Positions 8,790-17,382 of a DNA stretch of 64,000 nucleotides are shown piece after piece (position 1 is the first letter of the stretch; every line of letters starts with the position of its first letter). This DNA is from Thiorhodovibrio winogradskyi (GTDB taxonomy: Bacteria; Pseudomonadota; Gammaproteobacteria; Chromatiales; Chromatiaceae). The position numbers and the translations under genes are program-made. The stretch covers positions 2,491,531-2,555,530 of the forward strand of contig NZ_CP121472.1 in assembly GCF_036208045.1 (NCBI RefSeq), read 5' to 3'. The notes under the pieces were generated by a model, which worked only from the letters and a program-made list of their open reading frames with translations, was not told where the DNA came from and ran no database searches.

Positions 8790-11372
8790 ATGAAGGTTAT
8801 CAAGCCCGACCACCTCTCCCTGCTTCCCACCATTGACGCCATTGCTGGGGAGTCGCGCCTGGTGCTCTCTCTATTCGCTGGCTTTCCGCTCTCCGCCGCG
8901 CGCGATGCGCATGGACAACCGGCGCTGATGGAAGAAGCCGACATTTGGCAAGCCCTGGCGACGGCGCTGGGCGAAGGAGATGTCTTCGATGCCGGACGGC
9001 CCAAGCCGCGCGCCGAGTTCCTGGTCCAGGGCGCCTGCGTGCCGCCTAAACCTATCGAAATCTGCCCGGTTCGGGTTCGGGTGGGCCAGGTCGTCAAGGA
9101 ACTCATGGTGTTTGGCGAGCGATTTCGCGAGGGAGCCCTTGGGCTCCCAGGGCAGCCCGAGCCCTTCCAGCGCATTCCGCTCAGTTGGCAGAGCACCTTC
9201 GGCGGCGCGAAAATGCCCGCCAATCCCTTTGGCAAGGGACGCGATCTGGACGCATCCGGACGCCGCCCGCTGCCGAATGTCATCCTGGCCGCCGAGCATC
9301 CCTTGTCGCCCGGCCGGGATCCAAGTCCAGCCAGCCTGCAAGCGGTGCCGGTCTGGTGGCCTTCACGCAGCAAGCATCTTGGATCTTTCAACGCGCGCTG
9401 GCTCGCCGCCGGCGGGCGCGAGTTGCCCATGACGACCAACCCGCTCGTTCACATGAGCGCATCTCCGGATCAGTGGATGGAGGGTTTTCTAACCGGCGAT
9501 GAGGACTTTGAACTCACCCATCTGCATCCGTCGCGTCCGATAATCTCGGGAACCCTGCCCGGATTGCGCACCAGGGCCTTCGTGGCCAGCCCCGGCAAGC
9601 AGCCCGACCAGTTGCGCGAAGTCGAAACGGTCGCTGACACCCTGTGGTTTTTACCCGAGTTGGATATCGGCATCATCTGTTATCGGGGCATCCTGATGAT
9701 CGAGGACGAAGACGCCGATGATATTGGCTATGTGATCCTTGGGCAGGAGTCCCTCGCCGTCGCACCCTTGCCCGCGGATCACTATTTGGAGCAAGCCCGT
9801 GCCGCGCTCTTTCCTCCGGATGAGGAACCCTTTGCATCCCAGGATGCGCGGCAGCCGGATCAGTCGCCCGCGGCGGAACCCGGGGCTTCGCCACCAACCG
9901 AGCCTCCAGTGGAGAGTCCGGCGATGGCGGATTTCCACGCGGAAATGGCGCGCATTCAGAGCGAAAGTCGGGAGATGCTGGCCAAGATGGGCTACAACCA
10001 GGAGCAGATGGCAGAATTGGTTCAGAAGTACGAGGCGCAAGCCAAGGAGATGGCCAAGAGCCTGCCCGACAAGAGCCTGCCCGACAAGAGCCTGGAGGAA
10101 ATGCTGGAGGAAGCGCGGATTCAGACCCAAGCCTTCACCGCGAAACAGTGCGTTACCCCGGAAGAGTCGCTCGCGGCCGCGCAACGCCATCAGCCCCAGC
10201 CGCCGAGCCTGGAGGAGATCGACGCCATGCTGACCAAGGGACAAATCACCCCCGAGGCAGCCGGTCAGATGCGCGAAGCCCATGCCGCCCTCGCGGGCTT
10301 TCTCGCCTTCCTGGCGACCATGGGCGCCGAAAAGCCGATAGCCTCAAGCGCGAACCAAAGCGCGCCGCGAGACGGGAGCACGCGGGAGGGCGATTTGGGC
10401 CAGGACGAGACGACCTCGGATCCGGCCGGGCGCGACCTGTCCGGGCGGGACTTCTCTGGCCAAGACTTGAGCGGACGGGATTTTTCTGGCGCCCTGTTGG
10501 AGCGGGCTCGCTTTGACGGTGCCAACCTCAGCGGCGCGCTTTTTACCGAGTCGGTGCTGACCGAGGCGGTGTTCACCCGGGCGTGCTGCGCGGGGGCCGT
10601 ATTTGCCCAGGCGGATGCCTGGAGGGCCAATTTCCAGGAGGCTGACCTTAGCGGGGCCGACCTCGCCGAGGCGGATTTCACCAGCGGCAATTTTGCCGGC
10701 GCCAACCTCAGTCAAGCCAAGGGGAGTCGCGCTGGCTTTCATCAAGCACGCATGACCGGCATTCAGGCCAGCCAAAGCCGCTTTCCAGATGCCGACTTCA
10801 GCCGGGCGGATCTCACCGACGCCCTGCTGGAGCAGGCCGATCTCAGCAACGCCGACTTCGATCAGGCCGTGCTGCGCGGCGCCAACCTCGCCCAGGCCAG
10901 GGCGGTCAATGCGCGTTTCGGCGGCGCTGACCTCAGCGGCAGCGTCCTCGCCCAAGCGCTGTTGCGCGAGTCGCGCGCCGACGCGGAAACCTCCTTCCGC
11001 GACGCCGACCTGCGCGATAGCCAGGCCGAGCGCGCCCAATGGAGCGGCGCGGACCTGACCGCAACTAACCTGGAACGCGCCACGCTCACGGGCGCCGACC
11101 TGTCCCGAGCCCGGTTAAGCGGGGCCAAGCTTGCCCGCTCTCTGGCCAAGAACGCGGACTTCTCCAAGGCCGTGCTTGACCAGGCCGACATGCGACTGGC
11201 TAATCTCATGGAAGCCTCTTTCGCCCTGGCGAGCCTGCGGGAAGCCCGGCTGACCGGCGCGAATTGCTTCGCGGCGGATTTGCGCAAGACAGTTCTCGGC
11301 GGGGCGGACCTGGATCAGGCCAACCTCAAACGCACCCTGCTGGATCTGGAGATGCTTGATGCCCTCGCATAA
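8790..11372 (+). CDS. DUF2169 domain - pentapeptide repeat fusion protein (T6SS accessory)
   Basis: 860-residue protein with three parts. Residues ~1-335 are a DUF2169 domain (WQSTFGGAKMPANPFGKG and LFAGFPLS are typical). Residues ~348-378 are a Pro-rich linker, and ~379-445 a charged coiled coil containing a 15-bp tandem repeat (KSLPD units, 10056-10085). From ~549 to ~855 there are dozens of pentapeptide repeats of the A(D/N)LSx form, predicted to make a right-handed quadrilateral beta helix. DUF2169 proteins are regular neighbours of VgrG and are thought to help load effectors on the spike. The stop overlaps the start of the next gene. Confidence 0.85.
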   Translation: MKVIKPDHLSLLPTIDAIAGESRLVLSLFAGFPLSAARDAHGQPALMEEADIWQALATALGEGDVFDAGRPKPRAEFLVQGACVPPKPIEICPVRVRVGQVVKELMVFGERFREGALGLPGQPEPFQRIPLSWQSTFGGAKMPANPFGKGRDLDASGRRPLPNVILAAEHPLSPGRDPSPASLQAVPVWWPSRSKHLGSFNARWLAAGGRELPMTTNPLVHMSASPDQWMEGFLTGDEDFELTHLHPSRPIISGTLPGLRTRAFVASPGKQPDQLREVETVADTLWFLPELDIGIICYRGILMIEDEDADDIGYVILGQESLAVAPLPADHYLEQARAALFPPDEEPFASQDARQPDQSPAAEPGASPPTEPPVESPAMADFHAEMARIQSESREMLAKMGYNQEQMAELVQKYEAQAKEMAKSLPDKSLPDKSLEEMLEEARIQTQAFTAKQCVTPEESLAAAQRHQPQPPSLEEIDAMLTKGQITPEAAGQMREAHAALAGFLAFLATMGAEKPIASSANQSAPRDGSTREGDLGQDETTSDPAGRDLSGRDFSGQDLSGRDFSGALLERARFDGANLSGALFTESVLTEAVFTRACCAGAVFAQADAWRANFQEADLSGADLAEADFTSGNFAGANLSQAKGSRAGFHQARMTGIQASQSRFPDADFSRADLTDALLEQADLSNADFDQAVLRGANLAQARAVNARFGGADLSGSVLAQALLRESRADAETSFRDADLRDSQAERAQWSGADLTATNLERATLTGADLSRARLSGAKLARSLAKNADFSKAVLDQADMRLANLMEASFALASLREARLTGANCFAADLRKTVLGGADLDQANLKRTLLDLEMLDALA

Positions 11373-12363
11373 CCACGCTGACCTCCTGACCCAGGCCCGG
11401 GACACTGGCCAACTCAAAGATATCGATCTGACCGGGGAGGATCTAAGCGGGGCGGATTTCTCCGGGCTGTTTCTCACCGAGGTGAGGCTTGATGGCGCCA
11501 ATCTCTCCGGCGCAAACCTGCGCGAGACCTGGTTCAAGGATTGCTCGCTCAAGGACGCCTGCCTGATTGGGGCTGAACTCGAGGAGGCGCGCTTTACCTC
11601 CTGCATCCTTGATGGCGCCGATTTGAGCGAGGTGAAAGCAGAGAAAGCCGACTTCTCCGGCTCCGCGCTCGACGGCGTGCGCTTCCACCGGGCGGACCTG
11701 AGTCGTGCTGAGCTAACCGGCTGCGTCCTAGGGCATGCAGACTTCACCGGGGCGCTTTTATTTCGGGTCGCCCTGGCGGAAACCGACCTGACCGCCGCCG
11801 TGTTTCAGCAGACTGATCTGACCCTGGCTTTCGCGCGCCAAGCCAAACTGGCCGGGCAGCGTTTTCCTGGTTGCACCCTCACCCAGGCAATGCTCGACGA
11901 GGCTGATTTAAGCGGCGCTGACCTTAGCGGCCTCACTATCGCCCAGGCATTCTTTGCCGGGGCCGACCTCAGGGGCGCGATCCTGGAGAACACCCAGGGG
12001 CGCTATGCTCAGTTCGCCGGAACCCGTGCCAGCCAGGCGAGATTCGGCGGAGCCGATCTGGAAAGCGCGGTCTTTCCCGGCGCCGACCTGAGCGCCGCGC
12101 AATTCACGGCCAGCCACCTGCGGGGTGCCTTGTTCAGCGACGCCATCTGCATCGGCGTCGACTTTACCGATGCCAACCTGGATTACGCCGACTTCTCTCG
12201 CGGCGATCTGAGCGGTGCCCGTTTCAACGGGGCCAAGCTTTATCTGGCCTGTATGCATCGCGTCGACCTCGACCAAGTCCGCCTCGGACAAGGCAAGCTC
12301 TCCCACATTCGCCCCGCCGACAAGGATCTCACCGAGGCCGAAATCTGGGTCGCGCCAGCCTGA
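11359..12363 (+). CDS. Pentapeptide repeat protein
   Basis: A 334-residue protein made almost wholly of pentapeptide repeats (for example DLSGADFSG, ADLSGADLSG, ADLRGAILE), so a solenoid beta helix is expected. No N-terminal signal or catalytic domain is seen. ATG 11359 lies inside the last codons of the preceding DUF2169-pentapeptide gene (14-base overlap), showing translational coupling. The repeats resemble those of the upstream protein, which suggests the two arose by splitting or duplication. Function within the T6SS cluster is unknown; a structural adaptor is the likeliest role, an effector is possible. Confidence 0.85.
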   Translation: MPSHNHADLLTQARDTGQLKDIDLTGEDLSGADFSGLFLTEVRLDGANLSGANLRETWFKDCSLKDACLIGAELEEARFTSCILDGADLSEVKAEKADFSGSALDGVRFHRADLSRAELTGCVLGHADFTGALLFRVALAETDLTAAVFQQTDLTLAFARQAKLAGQRFPGCTLTQAMLDEADLSGADLSGLTIAQAFFAGADLRGAILENTQGRYAQFAGTRASQARFGGADLESAVFPGADLSAAQFTASHLRGALFSDAICIGVDFTDANLDYADFSRGDLSGARFNGAKLYLACMHRVDLDQVRLGQGKLSHIRPADKDLTEAEIWVAPA

Positions 12364-12424
12364 TCCGCCCCTCGACCGTCGCGCGGCAATGACTAAAAAA
12401 TGCGAAATACCACAGGATAACCCC

Positions 12425-13078
12425 ATGCAACACTGCACCGTCTTGCCCTTCGTTCAACCCCTGCCCGCGTCCGCTCTTGTCTCGGGCGAACAGCCGCCTA
12501 TCACCCACGGACGGGTGGAAAGCCTGGGTGAAAACCACAGCCTGGTGCGCCTGCAAGATGGGCGCCTGGTGGAAGCACGGCTGGCCTATGGCTGTCTCAC
12601 CCCGCCGCAGGCTGGTGACATGGTGCTCACCTATGTCGCGAGCCGCAAGCAAGCCTTCGTCCTCGGCGTGCTGGAGTCCGCGCGGACGCAGCGCGCCTTG
12701 GAGACCACTGAAGAACTGGTGCTCAAGGCGCCGCGTCTGCGCCTCGAAGGCGGCGCCAATCTCTCCTTGCAGGCACCCGAGCTTGACCTGACTGGAGCGC
12801 GCGCGCGGGTCGGCTTTCTGCATCTGGATCTGACCCTCTCCCGCCTGACGGCGCGCATCGCTCAGATGGGAGCTTTTGTCGACAGCATGCGCATCAAGGC
12901 GCGCTCGCTGATCCAAGACCTGCATCAGAGTCTGCGTCGCGTGCGCGATATGGATACCACCCACTGCGCCCAGATGCGAATTACCGTGCAAGACGCCTAC
13001 CGGCTCAAGACAGGGACCGCCAACCTCCAGGCCGAGGGCAAGCTGAGCATGGACGGCAAGCGGGTGGACATTGGCTGA
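12425..13078 (+). CDS. DUF3540 family protein (T6SS-associated)
   Basis: A 217-residue protein matching the DUF3540 family, which is found beside VgrG, DUF2169 and PAAR-like DUF4150 genes. The N-terminal half looks like a small beta fold (HGRVESLGENHSLVRLQDG, GDMVLTYVASRKQAFVLGVL), resembling the OB-like region of spike proteins; the middle is helical and the end has a short beta repeat (KTGTANLQAEGKLSMDGKRV), like VgrG tails. ATG 12425 is chosen for the AGGA eight bases upstream; ATG 12389 is an in-frame alternative. No DUF4150 gene follows: the cluster stops at the repeat at 13206. Confidence 0.8.
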   Translation: MQHCTVLPFVQPLPASALVSGEQPPITHGRVESLGENHSLVRLQDGRLVEARLAYGCLTPPQAGDMVLTYVASRKQAFVLGVLESARTQRALETTEELVLKAPRLRLEGGANLSLQAPELDLTGARARVGFLHLDLTLSRLTARIAQMGAFVDSMRIKARSLIQDLHQSLRRVRDMDTTHCAQMRITVQDAYRLKTGTANLQAEGKLSMDGKRVDIG

Positions 13079-13205
13079 ATCCCTGCCTGTCGGGGGGGCA
13101 TCCCATAGCCGTCAGAACGCTGTCGGCGAGACCACCAGCACCGGGCGGGAACCCTGTTGCTCGTGGCCCGATGCTGGATCAAGTGAATGCAATGGGGGCT
13201 TCCTC

Positions 13206-13258
13206 GTGCCGAGGCTCCGCCTCGGCACTCTCTTTAGCGGCTCTGCCGCTCTTTTTTT
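13206..13258 (+). terminator. Double hairpin with T-run, repeat copy 1
   Basis: GTGCCGAGGC-TCC-GCCTCGGCAC is a perfect inverted repeat, followed by AGCGGC-TCT-GCCGCT and seven Ts, i.e. a factor-independent terminator for plus-strand transcripts such as the T6SS cluster. The same ~120-bp unit recurs at 14443 and 18585. A related hairpin, CCGAGGC-AGA-GCCTCGG, lies at 13353-13369. The 313 bases 13079-13391 hold no gene I can support. Confidence 0.7.
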
Positions 13259-13391
13259 GTTTGCAATCGGGCAAGGAGGTGACGCGCCGATTGTGTCTAT
13301 CAGGGCTATAGTGAGCGTTATTGCGTTCGCGGCGGAGCCGCAACACGGGACACCGAGGCAGAGCCTCGGCGCCAGGTTAATCGCAAAAGTC

Positions 13392-14369
13392 TCAGTGGAA
13401 GATGGTCTCGGGGGTCTCGGCGCTGAGAATGCGGCCCAGCCAGGTGTCGAGTTGCGCAAGTTCGGCTTGTTCAATGCGCTCGCGGTGCGTTTGCACGACC
13501 TCCGGGCCGAATTTTTGATCAAGTTGGCGCAGCAATGTCCTGGCTTCGCCCTGCTGCACTCCCTGCTCCATCCCCAGAATCTTCCCCTTCTCAATCCCGG
13601 CTTGTTCAACCGTAGTGACATAAGGCATGTGGTATTGCTCCTCTAGTGCATAGAGTTCTTGGCGAAATTCGGCTTCCAGCTTCTCGGGCAGGCGCACCAT
13701 CCAGTCGATGATGCGGAAGAGCTCTTCAATCAGCACCCGCTCATAGCCGCGCTCATACATCAGGCGCATCAAACGGAATTTCCAGCGTTTCAGGGTTTCG
13801 GCATCATCAGTCACCTTGGCGCGAATCTGAGCCATCACCACCAAGGCAAAAACATTATCGCTCGCTTCCAGCTCGGCCCAGCGCTCGGGAGTGGTGTAGT
13901 CGAGCAGTTTGACCATGGGGAAGCGAAAGACGATCCCGCAGCCCCAGCGAGCGTGGCGAAATGACTTGGGGCGAAAACTGGGGCTGGTGTCGGTCAGGAC
14001 CGCCAGGCTGACGACATCGATGTTGTAACGATCACGCAGGCGGGTCTGATACAGAAACATCCGTGCGCTAAAGTCGCTTTCAGCATCGCCTTGAACTTCG
14101 ACATGGATCAGCACATACAGATCGCTGCCATCTTTAGCGCGCACTCGAACCAGTTTATCCGCATAGCGGCGACCGCGCGGGCTGTTGCCGCCGATCTGCT
14201 GGAGTTCTTTGTCAAGAAACTCCGGTGCTACGCGCCAGTCGATCTGGTCATAGATAGCCAGGAACAGTAGCGCGAGAAACTCCGGGAAGAACCGCTCCAG
14301 GGCTTCTTTCCAGGGGCTGTCGTAGTCGGGTTTATCGCTGGTGTCAGTGGCTTGGGTGTCGGCTGTCAT
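13392..14369 (-). CDS. PD-(D/E)XK nuclease-like (Rpn/transposase-associated, DUF4351) protein, copy A
   Basis: A 325-residue protein of the group often annotated as putative transposase or Rpn-type nuclease. The core has DKLVRVRAKDGSDLYVLIHVEVQGD, spread over an acidic/E-V-Q strand (HVEVQ) as in PD-(D/E)XK folds, then FPMVKLLDY and a C-terminal DUF4351-like helical tail (LLRQLDQKFG ... LGRILSAETPETIF). Such genes are common, multi-copy and of uncertain role; recombination-promoting nuclease activity is known for Rpn relatives. A second copy lies at 17534. The C-terminal ~110 residues differ clearly between copies while the rest is nearly identical. Confidence 0.7.
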   Translation of the reverse strand: MTADTQATDTSDKPDYDSPWKEALERFFPEFLALLFLAIYDQIDWRVAPEFLDKELQQIGGNSPRGRRYADKLVRVRAKDGSDLYVLIHVEVQGDAESDFSARMFLYQTRLRDRYNIDVVSLAVLTDTSPSFRPKSFRHARWGCGIVFRFPMVKLLDYTTPERWAELEASDNVFALVVMAQIRAKVTDDAETLKRWKFRLMRLMYERGYERVLIEELFRIIDWMVRLPEKLEAEFRQELYALEEQYHMPYVTTVEQAGIEKGKILGMEQGVQQGEARTLLRQLDQKFGPEVVQTHRERIEQAELAQLDTWLGRILSAETPETIFH

Positions 14370-14442
14370 GGGGTGAGTTTAGCCGATTTGGTGGATAGGG
14401 TGGGAGAGGGGGGCTAAGTCCGGAGGAAAGGGGGTTATCCTT

Positions 14443-14495
14443 GTGCCGAGGCTCCGCCTCGGCACTCTCTTTAGCGGCTCTGCCGCTCTTTTTTT
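14443..14495 (+). terminator. Double hairpin with T-run, repeat copy 2
   Basis: Same pair of perfect hairpins and T-run as at 13206 (GTGCCGAGGC/GCCTCGGCAC then AGCGGC/GCCGCT and Ts). It lies between the divergently placed start of the nuclease-like gene and the Fic-like remnant, so it acts as a repeat as much as a terminator. Confidence 0.65.
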
Positions 14496-14562
14496 GTTTG
14501 CAAACGGGCAAGGAGGTGACGCGCCGATTGTGTCTATCAGGGTTATAGCGTTATTGCGTTAA

Positions 14563-14694
14563 CATGCCGGTGGAAAGCCTGATCCGCGACGCTCGCCAGG
14601 ATTACTATGCCGCGCTCAATGCCTGCAATCAGTTTTTCCAGCCGAGCCGGTTGAGCGAGAGCGAAACCGGCTCGGCTGGTGCAACTCGTTAGGC
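14563..14694 (+). pseudogene. Fic-family-like C-terminal remnant
   Basis: ATG at 14564 opens a short frame reading MPVESLIRDARQDYYAALNA, which resembles the extreme C-terminal region of Fic-family proteins (P.ES.IRDRQ.DYY.AL). It then runs into unrelated palindromic DNA and stops near 14690. I read it as a fragment left by recombination, not a gene. The same remnant is at 18705 in copy B. Confidence 0.35.
14621..14694 (+). other. attC-like recombination site
   Basis: A perfect 15-bp inverted repeat (CCAGCCGAGCCGGTT at 14638 and its complement at 14665-14679) is followed by GTTAGGC at 14688, the classic R' core of integron attC sites. The matching left core is only partial (GCCTGCA at 14621). 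No integrase gene is present in the window. Confidence 0.4.
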
Positions 14695-14731
14695 AAATTT
14701 AACATGATGTGTCTCGGTTTTCTGTTAGCGG

Positions 14732-14932
14732 TCACGCTGCCTTGTGTTTTGCGATAAGTTGCCTTATCCCCGGAACAAGCTCAGTTGGAACCTCCATCAT
14801 TGTTTGACCACGCATTTCGAATGCAGCCTCATCTTCGATAAGCGCTTCGTCTTCAGTCTGGGTTTCATAGTGTGCGAGAACTCTAGTCACTCGGTTTGTG
14901 TCCCAACCTGGAGGAAAAGTATTTTCTTTCAT
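14732..14932 (-). CDS. Putative antitoxin of DUF4258/BrnT-like pair, copy A
   Basis: A 66-residue protein downstream of and overlapping (ATGA, 14929-14932) the toxin-like gene. It has the form MKENTFPPGWDTNRVTRVLA and an acidic middle (YETQTEDEALIEDEAAFE) followed by a short helix ending VPGIRQLIAKHKAA, typical of small antitoxins that pair with BrnT/DUF4258-type RNases. It is identical in copy B at 18875. I see no DNA-binding motif with certainty. Confidence 0.65.
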   Translation of the reverse strand: MKENTFPPGWDTNRVTRVLAHYETQTEDEALIEDEAAFEMRGQTMMEVPTELVPGIRQLIAKHKAA

Positions 14933-15213
14933 CTCTGTTTTCTCCGATGCCTGCGCCGAAAGGCAACCAGTGGTTTGCCACTGATCTCATAAGCAGTGAT
15001 TACGAAGACGCTATTTGGTTCTGGATCAGGAACATAGATGACCCTCAAGAATCTTCCACCTGACGTGCGTCCGAGAGCGACCCGCGACCCATCTTTACCA
15101 GGCCTATCATCGGCGGGGCTGTGCAAGATTTCTTCAATTTCGATCTCAGAGACACGATGCTCGTAGATGTGCGGTGCATCCGTCTGAGGATCTATGAAGA
15201 AACCTATGTTCAT
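14929..15213 (-). CDS. BrnT/DUF4258-like toxin, copy A
   Basis: A 94-residue basic protein from ATG 15213 (an in-frame alternative starts at 15243). The pattern is RVSEIEIEEILHSPADDRPG ... RVALGRTSGGRFLRVIYVPD ... VFVITAYEISGKPLVAFRRR, matching BrnT/DUF4258-type ribonuclease toxins. It is coupled to the downstream antitoxin by a 4-base overlap. Copy A is intact. The pair lies between two attC-like sites, which fits toxin-antitoxin modules carried as integron cassettes. Confidence 0.65.
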   Translation of the reverse strand: MNIGFFIDPQTDAPHIYEHRVSEIEIEEILHSPADDRPGKDGSRVALGRTSGGRFLRVIYVPDPEPNSVFVITAYEISGKPLVAFRRRHRRKQR

Positions 15214-15239
15214 TGACAGCTCGTCATCGTTCTGTGCGC

Positions 15240-15303
15240 ACATAAGGCCGACTTCAGCCGCCGCGAGCGTAGCGAGCGGTCGGACTGGAGGCCATCGTTA
15301 GGC
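15240..15303 (+). other. attC-like recombination site
   Basis: GC-rich imperfect palindrome (core CGCGAGCG-TA-GCGAGCGG) ending in GTTAGGC at 15297-15303, same orientation as the site at 14621. Together they bracket a 609-bp unit containing the toxin-antitoxin pair. The left core ACATAAG is a poor match to the consensus, so this is a candidate only. Confidence 0.35.
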
Positions 15304-15469
15304 GATTGATTCTGCGTTAATTACCTGCCTGGAAAATAATTCCACCCGGAGAGTAAGCCGGGAACTTGTCCGCGTTTAGGTCAAGGTTTGTTTTCTCTGT
15401 TTCCGCCTGGTTTCCCGGCGGTGCCACAATATTATGACCATGCGCAGCTTTGTTACCCGGCTCCTCGCA

Positions 15470-15502
15470 GAACCGGACTTGGAGTGTTACACCATCCGGC
15501 TC
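15470..15502 (-). ncRNA. Group II intron domain V
   Basis: On the minus strand GAGCCGGATG, a short loop, then AAGTCCGGTTC, the compact hairpin with the catalytic AGC triad and mid-stem bulge typical of bacterial domain V. It overlaps the last codons and stop of the reverse transcriptase, as seen in several intron classes. Domain VI-like sequence follows down to about 15350. Confidence 0.7.
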
Positions 15503-16851
15503 CCAGTCTGAGTCATCCACCAAGGGACGGGGTAAAGGTTGTGGCGAATTTCTGCCTTGGGCAGGAGGCGGCGTATGTAGGCCGAGAATTGCTTCCAGTT
15601 AAGCGAGCGCTTCTGGCTTCGCCTGTTTAGCCACGTAAACAGCAGCCGTTGGGCAAAGTAGATGTAGCTCGACAGCCCGCGACTGTTACCGCTGACACCA
15701 TAGTACTGAATGTGTCCTTGCAGATGCCTCGCAAGAAACGCCACCATGGCGTTCCCTCCCTCAGTACGCATCTCCCGCAGGCGGTCGTTGAGGGCCTTGA
15801 GCTTCTTGCGCAGGCGCTCGCCGTCGGTTTTGCGACCAACAACGAAGCGCCCCGTCCGACTCCGACCCACATAATGGGTGAAGCCGAGGAAGCTGAAGGT
15901 GCGTGGTCCTTGGTATTGCACCCGCGAGCGTCCAAGCCCTCTTGATGTCAACAGGGCACTGCCAAATTGCAGCAGCGCCGTCTTGCTCGGCTCGATCTCC
16001 AGATCGAACTCGGCCAAGCGCTTTTGCATTTCGGTGAGAAAGGCGCGGGCGTCGACCTCGTGCGTGAAGCAGGCCACATAGTCATCGGCGTAGCGAATCA
16101 GGTAGGCCTTGCCCGCGCACTGCTTTGCAAAACGCTTCTCGAACCAAAGGTCGAGCACGTAGTGCAGGTAGATATTACTCAGTACGGGCGAGACCAATCC
16201 GCCTTGCGGCGTCCCTTCGACGCTGGCTGCAAATACGCCATCTTCCATGATGCCGGCTTTCAGAAACCGCTCGATGATCCGTGGAAGGTTCGGATCGCCG
16301 ATGCGATGTTCTAGAAAGCGCAGCAGGTGGGCATGGGAGACGTGGTCGAAGAAGCCTTTGATGTCAGCTTCAACCACCCCGCAACGTCCGTTCGTTGGTG
16401 ATGACCTCCGCGACCCGACGAAGCGCATCATGCGCACTGCGCCCAGGGCGAAAGCCATAGGAGCAGTCCAGAAACTCCGGCTCCCAGATGGCCTGCAAGA
16501 TTTGGCTGAGGCGATCCTGCACCAGACGGTCCTCAAAACTCGGAACACCCAGCGGACGCATGCGTCCGTCCCCTTTCGGGATGTAGGTTCGCCGCACCGG
16601 TTGCGGCCGATAGCCCAGTCGGCGTATCCGTGCCGACAAGTCCTCCAAGCGAGCCAATAGGCCCTTGGCATAGTCCTCCTTTCTTACCCCATCAACTCCG
16701 GGCGCCCTGTGCCCAATCGGGGCGTCCGTCTTGGCGTCCGAAGCTCATCAAGCAACCCCTCGGGATCAAACAACAACCCCATCAGGGAGGTGAACCGCGT
16801 GCGCAGTTCCTCGCGCGCCTTCAGTGTGAAACGTTTCAGTTTGGTTGTCAC
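15487..16851 (-). pseudogene. ltrA: Group II intron reverse transcriptase/maturase, two frameshifts
   Basis: From GTG 16851 the frame reads VTTKLKRFTLKAREELRTRF and FDPEGLLDEL, the usual N-terminus, but terminates; a second frame resumes with APGVDGVRKEDYAKGL and RRTYIPKGDGRMRPLGVPSF; a third frame carries VVEADIKGFFDH, GTPQGGLVSPVLSN, the catalytic LIRYADDYV and the maturase X part (QGHIQYYG, FTWLNRRSQKRS). The second shift coincides with a direct duplication of CGTT (16389-16396); removing one copy restores ...VITNGRCGVVEAD. The first shift lies at about 16690-16745. The catalytic YADD box survives, but a full protein cannot be made without frameshifting. Confidence 0.85.
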
Positions 16852-17382
16852 GCTCTTAGTCCTCTCAGCGTAGGGACGTGTGTCACTGTCACGTTATCTC
16901 AGACCGCCACCCCTTATGCTCGACCCGCATTACCGGGCGTCATCGCTCTTACGAGTGGCTCCGACTTCCGTGCACCACCGCCGGCGTCCTCGCTTTTTAC
17001 ACTTGTTCGCCGGTGCCCGCCTCCAGCGGACCGATGCACGGATCTCCCTGGTTACCACGTGCTCTCAATATAAGGCTCGACACGGCCTCGGACCCCGGGG
17101 AGTATCCATGCCACTGACCAGTGACGCGACATGCATTGTTGCCTGCCGGGGGGCCAAACCCGTCGGCACTCTCCAATTCAATTTTCGGGGCTCTACACCT
17201 TCAGGGTCGGCTTCACCCGTTACCTTTGCACCTCGCCTGTTTTCACGCCTACGCATCGTCGCGTCAGTTACCCTTCGCGCCGCAAGGCTTGATACTGGGC
17301 TCGCGGCTCACGATTACCCAGGCGGGACTCTAACCCGCTAGAACACGCGGCCTTGCCAGGCCGAACTGGCCCATTTGATTTT

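Larger units (their letters stand above)
13385..15347. repeat. ~2-kb duplicated block, copy A
   Basis: This block is repeated almost base for base at 17527-19491. It holds the PD-(D/E)XK-like gene, the double hairpin, a Fic-like remnant, an attC-like site, the toxin-antitoxin pair and a second attC-like site. The two copies are nearly identical from ~13850 onward and diverge in the last third of the nuclease-like gene. Copy A ends at the bases tccaccc, where the group II intron begins; copy B continues there without interruption. Confidence 0.9.
15348..17366 (-). mobile_element. Group II intron (degenerate ORF), minus strand
   Basis: Extent is read from the empty site in the duplicate: copy B runs tccaccc straight into tggcttatttgatttt (19485-19507), while here tccaccc (to 15347) and tggcccatttgatttt (from 17367) are separated by ~2.0 kb. 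That insert contains a maturase-reverse transcriptase gene, a domain V-like hairpin at its 3' end, and ~500 bases of non-coding 5' RNA (16852-17366). On the minus strand it begins GTTCG, a fair match to GUGYG. The non-coding 5' part has no gene of its own. Confidence 0.7.

Noticed and set aside
17065-17256. Minus-strand 63-codon frame rich in Arg/Pro
   Set aside because: It lies in the non-coding 5' RNA of the group II intron, where structured RNA gives chance open frames.
17322-17338. tRNA T-arm-like hairpin GCGGG-TTAGAGT-CCCGC (minus strand)
   Set aside because: No anticodon or acceptor arm surrounds it; it belongs to the intron 5' domain.
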